Below, one piece after another: positions 25,320 to 34,789 of a DNA stretch of 64,000 nucleotides. Position 1 is the stretch's first letter, and each line of letters opens with the position of its first letter. A model generated the notes under the pieces. The model did not search any database, was not told where the DNA came from, and saw nothing but the letters and a program-made list of their open reading frames with translations. The DNA comes from UBA2336 sp036787955 (GTDB taxonomy: Bacteria; Bacteroidota; Bacteroidia; Cytophagales; Cyclobacteriaceae). The DNA lies in the NCBI GenBank assembly GCA_036787955.1, contig DAIQOI010000005.1:1-64000 (forward strand), written 5' to 3'. Position numbers and translations under genes: made by a program.

Positions 25320-27128
25320 TCACTGTCTTAAATCGTAGCCGATAATTGTGTTATCGGATTTCAGGAAGTAGAATACTCCGAAGTCTTCATCGACTAAATA
25401 TTCTGGTTTTTTGTCTTTGGTTACAATCTCACCATCGGGCTTACCGGTGTCCTTATTCAGCCGTACCAGTCCAACGCCTTCATCCAACGAGGTCTGAATG
25501 TACAAATTGTTTTTCGTTGCCGTTGTTGCACTAAAACGCTGGTTCATAGCACTTGCGGCACTGCCGGCTACTCCCATAAACGACTTAGCATTACTTGCGG
25601 CACGCTTTTCTTCGTCTTCGGCATAAAAGGGTGTAGCGCCCTGCATCATGCCCGCTTTTGCAGCATTGGCTGCTCCGGCAGTTACGCTGGCGGCCATTAC
25701 GGCACCAGCCAGTATTTTGCCAGCTATACTTGTTCCCGGGGCCTTGTAAAATACATTGTATTTCACATTACCATCATAATCAACCAGCATGGCATTCTGA
25801 TTCGATGACAGCAGAATGCCGCTTTGGCGGAATTCGATTTTAGATGGATTTTCATCGCCTTTAAAGGCGATGTCGCACACTTTTTTAATGGTGCCATCGC
25901 GCGTAATAAAAAACAATTCGTTACCGGTGCTTACCACAAACCGGTCGTTTTGCTTATCGAAGCCGGTTATCATCTGCTCTACTTTTCTGAATTTTGCGGG
26001 TTCTTTTACAAATCCTCCGTCTTTCAGGTTCACTATACCCATTTTGTTAAAGGTGAGGTAAAACAGACTGCCATCGGGATTAAGGGCGAATATGCGATAG
26101 GGAGCTCCCACATCAATATTTTTGGTCAGTTTCAGCGTACCGTTGTGTAGCAAGGTATTTACTTCACCGGTTGAAGTACCAAACACAACACCTTCGGGTT
26201 GAAAGATGAACTCGCGGATACCGCCTTTATCGGAATACGGCTTCTTCCACAGTTTTTGTGCCGTACCCGGATCGAACAGGTTTACTTCAAACGATTTTTC
26301 TTCTTCAGCATACACCCATAATCCCTCCTTGATTATCTCTATGCGTTTTACGGCTCCGTCCAGGCTAATGGGCTTGGACCACATCATTGAACCATCTTTG
26401 GCATTGATTTTATAAATCTTGGCTTTTAAAAAAGGACTGTAGGCATACACTACCTGGTTGGCTTCGTCAAACAGGTATTTCAGGGTACCGTTTGAATTGT
26501 TGAGTTTGGTGGTAAACCATTCTATTGCGTTGGTTCGCAGATTAACCACTGCAACGCTTTTGGTGGTGGTCATGATAAACCGGTCGTCTTCTACCACCAT
26601 GCTTGTTGGCAGGCCTCCACCGGTTAATTTTTTGTCTTTCAGATCGATGAGCGCCAGTTCTTTGTTCAATCCCAGATCGTATATGCCGATACAGCCGGTT
26701 GATTTGAGTTTATTGTTAGCCCCCCAGATCACCAGCTTGGCTTCATCGGTAACAAAGTAGTAACCGGCCGGTCCGGTCCAATCCTGTTTCTGGCTTTCAA
26801 ATACCGGCTTACCGGTAAAATAATCTAACACTACGTAGGATGGCATCTTGCCTACGGCTGCATTTTTGAGTACTACCCAGGGCAACCCTTCAATCAAATC
26901 CATTTCATTGAGTTTGATCTTGCCCAGCGCGGTGTAATCGTACAGCAATTGATTATTGTGCGCTTCGATGGCAGTAAAGCCCTTTGAATGCCCTACCAGC
27001 AATATCCCCCCGGGCGCCAGGGTCCAGGCTTCCCACTTGTTGGGTAGGGTGTAGGTGTACTTTGGCTGAATGGTGTTTTGCGCCCACACCGGGGTGCAGA
27101 GCACCCATAAGAGAAATAGTTTTTTCAT
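25320..27128 (-). CDS. secreted PQQ-like beta-propeller protein with Ala-rich insert
   Basis: 602 residues with signal peptide (MKKLFLLWVLCTPVWA, then Q). Repeated blades of about 40-45 residues run through the chain, for example YVVLDYFTGKPVFESQKQDW, AVVNLRTNAIEWFTTKL, KIYKINAKDGSMMWSKPI and GLVRLNKDTGKPDGEIV, the style of PQQ-binding-like propellers without the PQQ ligands. Between about residues 463 and 545 an Ala/Gly-rich hydrophobic stretch (GKILAGAVMAASVTAGAANA) followed by a polar Ser/Ala region interrupts the last blades. Role unknown; surface binding or assembly is likely. Confidence 0.8.
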   Translation of the reverse strand: MKKLFLLWVLCTPVWAQNTIQPKYTYTLPNKWEAWTLAPGGILLVGHSKGFTAIEAHNNQLLYDYTALGKIKLNEMDLIEGLPWVVLKNAAVGKMPSYVVLDYFTGKPVFESQKQDWTGPAGYYFVTDEAKLVIWGANNKLKSTGCIGIYDLGLNKELALIDLKDKKLTGGGLPTSMVVEDDRFIMTTTKSVAVVNLRTNAIEWFTTKLNNSNGTLKYLFDEANQVVYAYSPFLKAKIYKINAKDGSMMWSKPISLDGAVKRIEIIKEGLWVYAEEEKSFEVNLFDPGTAQKLWKKPYSDKGGIREFIFQPEGVVFGTSTGEVNTLLHNGTLKLTKNIDVGAPYRIFALNPDGSLFYLTFNKMGIVNLKDGGFVKEPAKFRKVEQMITGFDKQNDRFVVSTGNELFFITRDGTIKKVCDIAFKGDENPSKIEFRQSGILLSSNQNAMLVDYDGNVKYNVFYKAPGTSIAGKILAGAVMAASVTAGAANAAKAGMMQGATPFYAEDEEKRAASNAKSFMGVAGSAASAMNQRFSATTATKNNLYIQTSLDEGVGLVRLNKDTGKPDGEIVTKDKKPEYLVDEDFGVFYFLKSDNTIIGYDLRQ

Positions 27129-27226
27129 GGCTTTGAGGTTTTAAATTTTCAAAGCCAAGTTGAGCGAAACCTTGGGACAATGCCTTCTGTAAAAAGCAGG
27201 ATTTTATTACCGGAAAAAAGGTAAAA

Positions 27227-27877
27227 TCAATCCAGCAGACCTTCGGTAATGGCCATGCGTATCAGTTCGGCCGAGTTGCGGGCATTGAGTTTCTTGAGCA
27301 GGTTTTTACGATGGGTTTCAACAGTACCTGGCGACAGGTGCAACCGGTCGGCTATTTCCTTGCTCGATATTCCTTCGGCTATCAGTTGCAACACTTCGCG
27401 CTCGCGCTGGCTGAGCAGCGCCAGCAGCTTTACATTGGATTCTTTCTTCACCGCCAGGGGGGTCACCTCCAGCATGTTTTCGGTTAACTGGCTGGAATAA
27501 AATTTATTACCCTGTTTAATCATCTGCAGGCCGGTGAGAAATTCCTGTCGTGGAGCATTTTTCATGATGTATCCGGCAACGCCCAGCCTTACCATCTTTT
27601 GTACCAGTGCCTTTTCGTGATGAAAGGTGAGGATAACGATTCGGTACTTGGGGTCCATGGCCAGCAATTTCTCCGTACACTGCAGGCCGTTCATGCGCGG
27701 CATCTCCAGATCCATGAGGATAATGTCGGGTTTCAGAATGGGTATTTTCTTTAAAGCCTCCTCGCCCGAATTGGCATAACCGATTACCTCCCACTCTCCG
27801 CTGCCCTCAACCAGCGAGATGATGCCATCAATTACCAACTGATGATCGTCAACCAGGTATAATGTGCTTTTGCTCAT
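27227..27877 (-). CDS. NarL/LuxR-family response regulator
   Basis: 216 residues. Receiver domain with the acidic pair DDH at 10-12, phospho-acceptor Asp56 in IILMDLEMPRMNG, Thr in IVILTFHHE and Lys near 105. A C-terminal LuxR helix-turn-helix (about 150-212) carries LSQREREVLQLIAEGISSKE and LHLSPGTVETHRKNLLKKL. It follows the histidine kinase gene with a four-base overlap and is its obvious partner, acting as a DNA-binding regulator. Targets cannot be told from sequence. Confidence 0.95.
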   Translation of the reverse strand: MSKSTLYLVDDHQLVIDGIISLVEGSGEWEVIGYANSGEEALKKIPILKPDIILMDLEMPRMNGLQCTEKLLAMDPKYRIVILTFHHEKALVQKMVRLGVAGYIMKNAPRQEFLTGLQMIKQGNKFYSSQLTENMLEVTPLAVKKESNVKLLALLSQREREVLQLIAEGISSKEIADRLHLSPGTVETHRKNLLKKLNARNSAELIRMAITEGLLD

Positions 27878-29850
27878 GCATTTATTGCTGATGTTACGAT
27901 TGGCACGGTTACTGTTACCAGGGTGCCAGCGTTTTCATTTCGTTCGAATAATACGGATCCATTAACCCCTTCCACACGGCTTCGGATGTTCATCAGCCCA
28001 TACCCGTTGTGGGCGGTTTCTGCATCAAAACCTACCCCGTTATCTTCTATAGTAAGCCGAAGTTTATCCTTCATCCGCAGCAGATTAACGGTTACCTGAG
28101 TTGCCCTGGCGTGGCGGATGATGTTGTTAATCAATTCCTGCACCACACGAAAGAGCGTAAGTTCGGTTTTCTGATCAAAACGATCGGACGCCTGATGATG
28201 CTGGAATGTGCATTGCACAGCGGTATTGGCAAAGGTGCGGTTCAGCAGGTCGCTGATGGCCGGCACCAGGCCTGCCTCGGTAAGCGAGCGGGGCATCATC
28301 TGGTGCGATAGCGTACGCACCTCGGTAGAGGTCTTTCTCAGGTTATCAGACAACGATTGGATCTTTGCTTTCAAATATTCATCGCTTCCATTGTGCAAAA
28401 CTGATTCCAGTTGCAGGATAGCGCCACTGAGTTGTTGTCCGATGCCATCGTGCAGGTCGCGTGCAATGCGCTGGCGTTCCTCCTCGGTAGCCTGCATTAC
28501 GGCATCCAGGCGAAGCTGCTTCTCATGAAGAAGAAGCTGCTGTTCACGGGCCTTCTGCCGCGACCGTAAATAAAGAAAAGCAATTACCGTTAGCAGAATC
28601 AGTATGATGACAATTGCCAAAAGGACCAGGTTCTGGTTACGTTGTTTTGCCAGCATCAGGTTATTGTGCTCGATAACCAGTTGCTGATCCAGTATCTGAC
28701 GTTCTTTTTCGGCTGTTTCGTATTTTATTTCCATCTCCGCAACGCTTTCGGCATTGCGCTTTGAAAAGCGTTGTTCAAGCACTTCTTTTTGCTTGTCTCC
28801 GTAATACCGGCCCTTCTGTGCATTGCCGGTCATGTAATAATACGATGAAGCATAACGGTAAACATCGGAAGCGTAGAATTCGAGTTCAGGCTTTTGCTCG
28901 ATTAAGTCGAAACACCACTGCAGCAACGAAAACGCCAGATTCGGCTTGCCTAAGTTCAGATAAATACCGGCTGCGGCCGATCTGATGTTCATCAGAAACT
29001 TTTCCGGCAACTTAACCGAAGGATCGTGGTTGAGCACTTCCATATTAAACCGTTGTGCCTCCTCATAACGATTCATGGCAGCCAGTGCATTGGCGATGTT
29101 TCCGGCCAGATCGTAATACTGACGCAGGAATTTATGTTCGCGTGCAAGCTGAAGACCTTTGCGGTAAGCCTCCTCCGCTTCGGCATACTTTTTCTGATGA
29201 TACAGGCAGATGCCGATATTGTTGTAGGAAGTTGCTGCCTGCGCCAGCAGCGAAGGTTCGCGCAACCTGATTTCCAGTGCTTGCCGGTGATATTCCAGCG
29301 CCTTATCGTAAAGCCCCAGCTCCTGATAAATTAACCCGATATTATTTAAAGGTGTGCTTTGCGAAATTTGTTTGGACTTTTCCAGCTGGCGGTTGCGTTC
29401 ATTGACCTGCAGAAATAAATTCAATGCAGTCTGATAATATCCGCGGTTCCAGTTGTTCAGCCCCAGCCCGTTAAGGAATTTTACTTCCAAATCTGCGTAC
29501 CGGTGGGTACGACTTGCATCCAATCCTTTTTCAAAATAAAACCGGGCCGAATCGGTTGCTCCGGTAACATCGTAGTAAACAGCCGTGACATACGTGGCAT
29601 GTGCCGAGAGGTAGGTTTTATTTTTTCGGGCAAGCAACTGCTGCACTTCCGTGAGTTGCTGCCAGGCAGCTTTCGAATCGTTGAAAATAGACTGGAAGGC
29701 AAGTTGAAGCAGTGCTGATATTTTTACTGAGTCGTCAGTTGAGGTCAGTGCCAGTTGCTTCAGGCTATCGGTTTTAGCTCCCTGTGCGGCTACAGAAAAG
29801 ACAATACCTGCTGCCAGAACTGCACTAATAATCCAACGCAGCCGATTCAT
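27874..29850 (-). CDS. TPR-containing histidine kinase (HisKA_3 type)
   Basis: 658 residues with signal peptide (to about residue 22, SVAAQGA). About 350 residues of TPR units lie in the periplasm, for example TPLNNIGLIYQELGLYDKAL and YNNIGICLYHQKKYAEAEEA. A membrane helix (LVLLAIVIILILLTVIAFLY, about 412-432) and a coiled coil lead to the HisKA_3 box ERQRIARDLHDGIGQQLSGA with His467 and the HATPase domain (ELINNIIRHARATQ, DNGVGFD, GYGLMNIRSR). This is the NarX/DesK-type layout common in Bacteroidota. Its regulator is directly downstream. Confidence 0.95.
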   Translation of the reverse strand: MNRLRWIISAVLAAGIVFSVAAQGAKTDSLKQLALTSTDDSVKISALLQLAFQSIFNDSKAAWQQLTEVQQLLARKNKTYLSAHATYVTAVYYDVTGATDSARFYFEKGLDASRTHRYADLEVKFLNGLGLNNWNRGYYQTALNLFLQVNERNRQLEKSKQISQSTPLNNIGLIYQELGLYDKALEYHRQALEIRLREPSLLAQAATSYNNIGICLYHQKKYAEAEEAYRKGLQLAREHKFLRQYYDLAGNIANALAAMNRYEEAQRFNMEVLNHDPSVKLPEKFLMNIRSAAAGIYLNLGKPNLAFSLLQWCFDLIEQKPELEFYASDVYRYASSYYYMTGNAQKGRYYGDKQKEVLEQRFSKRNAESVAEMEIKYETAEKERQILDQQLVIEHNNLMLAKQRNQNLVLLAIVIILILLTVIAFLYLRSRQKAREQQLLLHEKQLRLDAVMQATEEERQRIARDLHDGIGQQLSGAILQLESVLHNGSDEYLKAKIQSLSDNLRKTSTEVRTLSHQMMPRSLTEAGLVPAISDLLNRTFANTAVQCTFQHHQASDRFDQKTELTLFRVVQELINNIIRHARATQVTVNLLRMKDKLRLTIEDNGVGFDAETAHNGYGLMNIRSRVEGVNGSVLFERNENAGTLVTVTVPIVTSAINA

Positions 29851-29908
29851 ACCAGCCAGTTTTTTAGGTTACGGCAATTTAAAAAATCTTTTACGATGCC
29901 CTAAAAAA

Positions 29909-31237
29909 TCACGCACCGGATGTTTCGGCAAAGGCTATTCCGTACGACTTTAATTCTTCGAGAATAGGATTGTACAGTTCTGCCTGAACCGGTATAACAA
30001 CACCCCGGATTTTAATCCGTCCCTCAATCAGCAAGCGAGCGGCCATACCCATTGGCAGTCCTACGGTTTTGGCCATGGCCGTATGTACAGAGTCGGTACC
30101 TGTTACCACCAATGACGATTGCAGTTCGCCCGCCTGGCCATTCTTTTCATACCGAAAGCGGTGCCACATTACAATCATGTCTTTGTCATCCGGCTTCAGC
30201 ACCCAGCGCTTGTTCAGGATATGTTCGGTAATCTGTGCAGGCGTTCCTTGTTTTAATCCTACGGGTTCATCGCTGAAGAATCCACTCCAGCGCAGGCGTT
30301 GCATCTCCGAGCCTTGCAGGGATAATCCGAACAGAGCTGCAAGGCGTTCTTCGGTCGGGTTTTCCCCGCAAGGAAGAAACAGGTCTGTAAAATCGCGATG
30401 TGTAAATCCTTCACAATTCAGCATGTAAGTGTCATCGCATGCTCCCAGCTGTACCAGAATATGCCAGGCAGCACAAAAGCCACGGTTGCGCAACGTACCT
30501 CTTAACAGGGTATAAACATTATCAAGACCGTAAACTTCCTTGTACTGCAAGGAGTCGCGATTGGCATAGCCTTCGAAGGCGCCATAGCCCGGCACATGCA
30601 CCGGAGTAGTTCTTCTGAACAACTGGCTGTAGGGAATGAATTTTAATTTCCCATTTTCCAGATAACGGGCTGTGCCCTGTCCGGCCATTACCACGTTGCG
30701 CGGGTTCCAGGTAAATTTGTACCGCCAGGGATTTTCCGGATCGGTATCGGGCGCAATCAATCCGCCGGTAAAGGACTCGAAGGAAGTTATACTTCCACCC
30801 TCACGCCGGATGCGGTGTATAACCTCCATGGCGCTCATGTGATCAATACCCGGATCCAGCCCGCATTCGTTCAGAAACAACAGGTCATTATCCAAGGCCT
30901 GCCGGTGCAACGACTTCATTTCCTGAGAAACATAACTGGCCGTGATGAGGTGCTTCTTATGTGCCAGGCAGTGCTGTGCAACACGCACATGCAGATGAGC
31001 CGGCAGCAATGATACCACCACATCGCTGAGGCTGATGATCCGGGCACTAAGACCAGGCTCTTCAATATTAAAGTAAATACCTTCGCCTCTCCCCGAATCA
31101 CCTATACGCTGACGCGCCAGCTCTTCATTCACATCGCCAACCATTATGCGCCAATTGTGCAATACGGCTTTCTCCAGCAAATAATCAATAAGGGCAGAAG
31201 ACGATCGCCCGGCACCCAGTACAAGAATCGTTTGCAT
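29909..31237 (-). CDS. saccharopine dehydrogenase-like oxidoreductase
   Basis: 442 residues. The Rossmann domain opens with TILVLGAGRSSSALIDYLLE; VVSLLPAHLHVRVAQHCLAH and LLFLNECGLDPGIDHMSAM are typical of saccharopine reductase/LYS9-type enzymes, and the C-terminal alpha/beta domain ends with MAKTVGLPMGMAARLLIEGR. It may act in lysine metabolism (saccharopine or a related amino-acid imine). Length matches the single-function bacterial form. It is divergent from cdd with 62 bases between starts. Confidence 0.9.
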   Translation of the reverse strand: MQTILVLGAGRSSSALIDYLLEKAVLHNWRIMVGDVNEELARQRIGDSGRGEGIYFNIEEPGLSARIISLSDVVVSLLPAHLHVRVAQHCLAHKKHLITASYVSQEMKSLHRQALDNDLLFLNECGLDPGIDHMSAMEVIHRIRREGGSITSFESFTGGLIAPDTDPENPWRYKFTWNPRNVVMAGQGTARYLENGKLKFIPYSQLFRRTTPVHVPGYGAFEGYANRDSLQYKEVYGLDNVYTLLRGTLRNRGFCAAWHILVQLGACDDTYMLNCEGFTHRDFTDLFLPCGENPTEERLAALFGLSLQGSEMQRLRWSGFFSDEPVGLKQGTPAQITEHILNKRWVLKPDDKDMIVMWHRFRYEKNGQAGELQSSLVVTGTDSVHTAMAKTVGLPMGMAARLLIEGRIKIRGVVIPVQAELYNPILEELKSYGIAFAETSGA

Positions 31238-31299
31238 ATCAGAAAACTAACGGACGCAAGTTGAAAATTTTTTAACTTTCTCAAACCAATGCGCCCGTT

Positions 31300-31776
31300 A
31301 TGAAAGAACCGGAACTCTACAATCAGGTGGACGACCTCGACCAGGAGTCGCGTTACCTCATCCACAAAGCCAAAGAAGCTGCCAGCCATGCACATGCCAG
31401 CTATTCGAAATTCTGCGTGGGCGCTGCACTCATGCTGGAAGACGGCACCGTAATTACAGGGGCCAATTACGAGAATGCGTCCTACCCGCTGAGTATGTGT
31501 GCCGAGCGGGTGGCTCTTTACGCGGCTGCCGCTCAACATCCCGACAAGCGCATTACCAAACTGGTGGTGGTAGCCAAGAAAAAGGGCGGCAAAGAACTGT
31601 TGCCTGCCACTTCCTGTGGTGGCTGCCGCCAGGTAATGCTGGAGTTTGAAGGCAATCAGAAAAGACCTTTTGCAGTAGTGATGCAGACCGAAGACCATAA
31701 ATGGATAATACTGCCCTCGGCACAGGCGTTGCTGCCCTATGCCTTCTCGCGCCACAATGTGGAAGGAGCAAAATAA
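31300..31776 (+). CDS. cdd: cytidine deaminase
   Basis: 158 residues. The zinc site is complete: Cys67-Ala-Glu69 in PLSMCAERVALYAAA and Cys106-x-x-Cys109 in ATSCGGCRQVMLEF, with the substrate-binding NYENASYP before it. This is the homotetrameric three-cysteine class. It converts cytidine and deoxycytidine to uridine forms in pyrimidine salvage, fitting with upp at 50.1 kb. Confidence 0.95.
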   Translation: MKEPELYNQVDDLDQESRYLIHKAKEAASHAHASYSKFCVGAALMLEDGTVITGANYENASYPLSMCAERVALYAAAAQHPDKRITKLVVVAKKKGGKELLPATSCGGCRQVMLEFEGNQKRPFAVVMQTEDHKWIILPSAQALLPYAFSRHNVEGAK

Positions 31777-31793
31777 ATAATCCGGTAAATGAG

Positions 31794-31833
31794 CCCGGCA
31801 AGCTGTTGCAGTATTTTCATTAAACTTGCCGGG
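31794..31833 (+). promoter_or_regulatory. inverted repeat directly ahead of the GAF-PAS sensor start
   Basis: cccggcaag (31794-31802) and cttgccggg (31825-31833) form a perfect 9-base stem with a 22-base loop, and the right arm ends on the base before the ATG at 31834. No T run follows, so a terminator of cdd is unlikely. It could hide the ribosome landing site or bind a dimeric protein. Confidence 0.5.
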
Positions 31834-33768
31834 ATGAAACGGGCTTTTAGTCTTACCCTGCGCCAGGCGGCATGGTTCATTGCCTTGCTCCTTTTTGTGC
31901 TCATCGGGTTGCAGGCATTTTGGCTCAATCATCTTCATCAGCAGGTGCTCGGTATCCACCGGCAGATTGACGCCCTGCGCCAGCAACAGTTTCGTTTTCA
32001 TGAACTGACCCGGGCTAAATTGCCCGAATCGGCCCGGCAGGTGCGTATCAAGCAAATTGAACAGGCTTTTTCAATTTTAGAGAAAGGCGGAATTATGCCT
32101 CTCACGCATCAGGAAATCCCTGCAGTGCAATCCACACCGGCAATTACGCTGAAGTCATTAAAAAACGACTGGCAACTATTTACCGGCAGCACCGACAGCA
32201 TTTCCAGGCACACGCATGCCATACTGGTTGCCGGCTCGCTGGATGCCCTGATACGCGATCTGCAACGCAAAGAAGAAAAAGAAACACAGGTTTATACTTA
32301 TGTGCTTGCCGGTAACCTGGTATTTGCAGGCATCATCATTCTTGCACTGGTCAGAACTTTTCAACGTAAGGTGATTCAGCCCCTGCATAAATTAGCGGAT
32401 AATACCAGGCAGCACGTGCACTCTAACGGAATGCCGGACAACGAACTGGGAAAGGTAGCGAAATACATCAACGAAGTAGTAGAAAACCTGCGCGATGCCT
32501 CAGATTTTGTAGCAGCCATCGGTGAGGGAAACCTGTCAAAAGATTACCGCGAACTCGAACCCGATTACGTGCCGGGTAAAAACAAACTGGCCGATGCGCT
32601 CATAGCCATGCAGGAAAAATTAAGGCTTATTAATGAAGAAGAACAAAAACGAAAATGGGCCAATGAAGGCCTGACTAAATTTGTAGATATCCTTCGATCC
32701 TCCCAAAATAATCTGCAGCAACTGGGCGACCGGATTATCGCCACACTGGTACAATACACCCAATCCAACCAGGGCGGTTTGTATGTACTCAATGAAGATG
32801 ACCCGCAACATCCTCATCTCGAATTGTTATCGCTTTATGCTTTCAATATCAAGAAACACCTTCAGCAGAAAGTAAAACCGGGCGAAGGATTACTCGGACA
32901 AACCTTTCTTGAAAAGCAGTCGGTCTATCTGAAAGAACTCCCCGAAGAGTACGTGCGCATCACATCCGGCCTTGGCGATGCCGCACCGCGCACCTTGCTA
33001 ATCGTGCCCCTGAAGGTTGAAGACAAGGTTTATGGCATGGTTGAGCTGGCCTCTTTCAGGGAATACCAGCCGCATGAAATTGCCTTCGTTGAAAAACTTG
33101 GCGAAACCATTGCTTCTACATTGGCTACCGTCCGAAACAATCAGCGCACAGAGCGGCTTCTTCAGGAAAGCCGCGTGGCAGCCGAATCCATGCGCGCGCA
33201 GGAAGAAGAGATGCGCCAGAACATGGAAGAACTTACCGCTACACAGGAGGAAATGCAGCGCATATTGCGCGAATCACAACAAAAGGAAACTTACCTGAAC
33301 AACCTGATGGATGCCACTAACGATGCCTTTGTGGCCATAGACCGATCTTACCGTGTGGCCTTGCGCAACAACGCCCCGCTATTTGAACAGTTTATTAAAG
33401 CAGGGATCCCGTATGAAAAAGGATATTATGTGCTGAGCCTGTTTAAAGCCGAAGAACTGGATTACCACAAATCCATTTACGATCGCGTATTCAATGGCGA
33501 AAGTATCAGCGTCATTAAAAATTACTTCGGCCGCGATTATTCCGTGAACTACAAACCGCTTCGCGCACCCGGCGGGGAGATTATAGGTGCCGCCATCTAT
33601 GCCCACGACCTTACCGATCAACAACAACAGGAAAGACGCATCAAAGAACTGGAAGAACAACTGGCCGGGCAAGCCACCGATGCAGTTCTGGCGGAACTGG
33701 AAAAAACACTCCGCATAAACCTGGAAGCACTGGACATTACCCGAAAGGCCCTGGAAAAGCAGCGCTAA
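31834..33768 (+). CDS. membrane sensor protein: HAMP-like, GAF, PAS (no output domain)
   Basis: 644 residues from ATG 31834; the longer frame would encode the hairpin. Helix one (about 12-32), a periplasmic helical sensor (to about 165), helix two (VYTYVLAGNLVFAGIIILAL), then a HAMP-like linker, a GAF domain (about 280-440, with GLLGQTFLEKQSVYLKELPE), a heptad segment EEEMRQNMEELTATQEEMQR and a PAS domain (about 490-615). There is no kinase, cyclase or phosphatase. It may feed the CheR/CheB/SiaABC proteins that follow; the Gln/Glu heptads resemble methyl-accepting helices. cheR starts 182 bases downstream. Confidence 0.85.
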   Translation: MKRAFSLTLRQAAWFIALLLFVLIGLQAFWLNHLHQQVLGIHRQIDALRQQQFRFHELTRAKLPESARQVRIKQIEQAFSILEKGGIMPLTHQEIPAVQSTPAITLKSLKNDWQLFTGSTDSISRHTHAILVAGSLDALIRDLQRKEEKETQVYTYVLAGNLVFAGIIILALVRTFQRKVIQPLHKLADNTRQHVHSNGMPDNELGKVAKYINEVVENLRDASDFVAAIGEGNLSKDYRELEPDYVPGKNKLADALIAMQEKLRLINEEEQKRKWANEGLTKFVDILRSSQNNLQQLGDRIIATLVQYTQSNQGGLYVLNEDDPQHPHLELLSLYAFNIKKHLQQKVKPGEGLLGQTFLEKQSVYLKELPEEYVRITSGLGDAAPRTLLIVPLKVEDKVYGMVELASFREYQPHEIAFVEKLGETIASTLATVRNNQRTERLLQESRVAAESMRAQEEEMRQNMEELTATQEEMQRILRESQQKETYLNNLMDATNDAFVAIDRSYRVALRNNAPLFEQFIKAGIPYEKGYYVLSLFKAEELDYHKSIYDRVFNGESISVIKNYFGRDYSVNYKPLRAPGGEIIGAAIYAHDLTDQQQQERRIKELEEQLAGQATDAVLAELEKTLRINLEALDITRKALEKQR

Positions 33769-33898
33769 AGGCTCCAGGCTACCCATGCAGCCTTCTATTG
33801 AAGGTAATTCACTAAATTTCAAAGTTTTAACAGAACACCGGGCAAGCCAACGCAGTAAAACAGGTTGCGCATGTAAGATTTTGCACCCGTTTTTCCCG

Positions 33899-33926
33899 TT
33901 GCTCTGAGCCGGCACATGTATTTTTG
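33899..33926 (+). promoter_or_regulatory. Bacteroidota-type promoter before cheR
   Basis: TTG at 33899-33901, 17 bases, then TATTTTTG at 33919-33926, a full match to TAnnTTTG; the spacer is a little short. The cheR ATG is at 33951. It would drive the cheR to SiaC unit independently of the upstream sensor gene. Confidence 0.5.
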
Positions 33927-33950
33927 AACCCCTGATTAAAGACCCTCATC

Positions 33951-34772
33951 ATGCAGGAAATAGACATAGCGGATCTGAGGCGGATTTCAGAGTTGATCTA
34001 CCAGAAGTACAACTACGACTTCCGCAACTATGCCATGTCTTCTTTCAAACGAAGGGTACAGCGCATTCTCGAACTAAAGAAACTCACGGTCGATACCCTC
34101 ATCCGCAAACTAAACGAGCAACCCCTCTTCATTCACGAGTTTCTGGATGAGCTTACCGTAAATGTTACGGAAATGTTCCGCGACCCGGGCTTCTGGCGGG
34201 TTATGCGCGAGGAAATTATTCCTGCCATCCTGCTCAACCATAAACAGTTCAAAATCTGGCATGCCGGCTGTTCATCGGGCGAGGAAGTTCTGTCCATGGC
34301 CATCCTGCTCAAGGAAATGGGTATCCATCAGAATGTACAGATATATGCTACCGACCTGGACGTAAACATTCTGGAAAAAGCCAAAACTGCCACCTACCCG
34401 CTTAAAAACATGGACCTGAATGAAAAGAACTATATCCGATTTCAGGGAGCGGGCAGCCTGAAGGATTACTACCGTGAAGAAAACGGCATGGCCGTATTTA
34501 ACCGTGACCTGCTCAGCACCGTTACCTTCAGAAAACACGACCTGGTACTGGGTGAAGTGTTCAACAAATTCGATCTAATACTTTGCCGCAACGTGATGAT
34601 TTACTTCAACCAGACCCTGCAAAATGAGGTGCTGAAAAAATTTCATGAAAGCTTATTCAAATACGGTTACCTGGCCATCGGCTCCAAAGAATCGCTCATT
34701 TGGTGCGATTATGCCAACCGTTTTATTGTGGTTAACAACGAGGAGAAAATTTATAAGAAAATAAAGGATTAA
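33951..34772 (+). CDS. cheR: CheR-type protein-glutamate methyltransferase
   Basis: 273 residues. An N-terminal helical domain (MQEIDIADLRRISELIYQKY, then SSFKRRVQRI) precedes the SAM-binding domain with IWHAGCSSGEEVLSMAILLK, IYATDLDVNILEKA and ILCRNVMIYFNQTLQ. These are the classical CheR motifs. It should methylate glutamates on a receptor-like helix. No chemoreceptor with a standard signalling tip is encoded nearby, so the substrate is probably one of the neighbouring coiled-coil sensors. cheB follows after 17 bases. Confidence 0.93.
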   Translation: MQEIDIADLRRISELIYQKYNYDFRNYAMSSFKRRVQRILELKKLTVDTLIRKLNEQPLFIHEFLDELTVNVTEMFRDPGFWRVMREEIIPAILLNHKQFKIWHAGCSSGEEVLSMAILLKEMGIHQNVQIYATDLDVNILEKAKTATYPLKNMDLNEKNYIRFQGAGSLKDYYREENGMAVFNRDLLSTVTFRKHDLVLGEVFNKFDLILCRNVMIYFNQTLQNEVLKKFHESLFKYGYLAIGSKESLIWCDYANRFIVVNNEEKIYKKIKD

Positions 34773-34789
34773 CACGCTGCCATCGGCCC

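Noticed and set aside
31144..32055. 303-codon minus-strand frame over cdd and the next gene
   Set aside because: It runs antisense to cytidine deaminase and crosses gene boundaries; its residues are low in family-like patterns.
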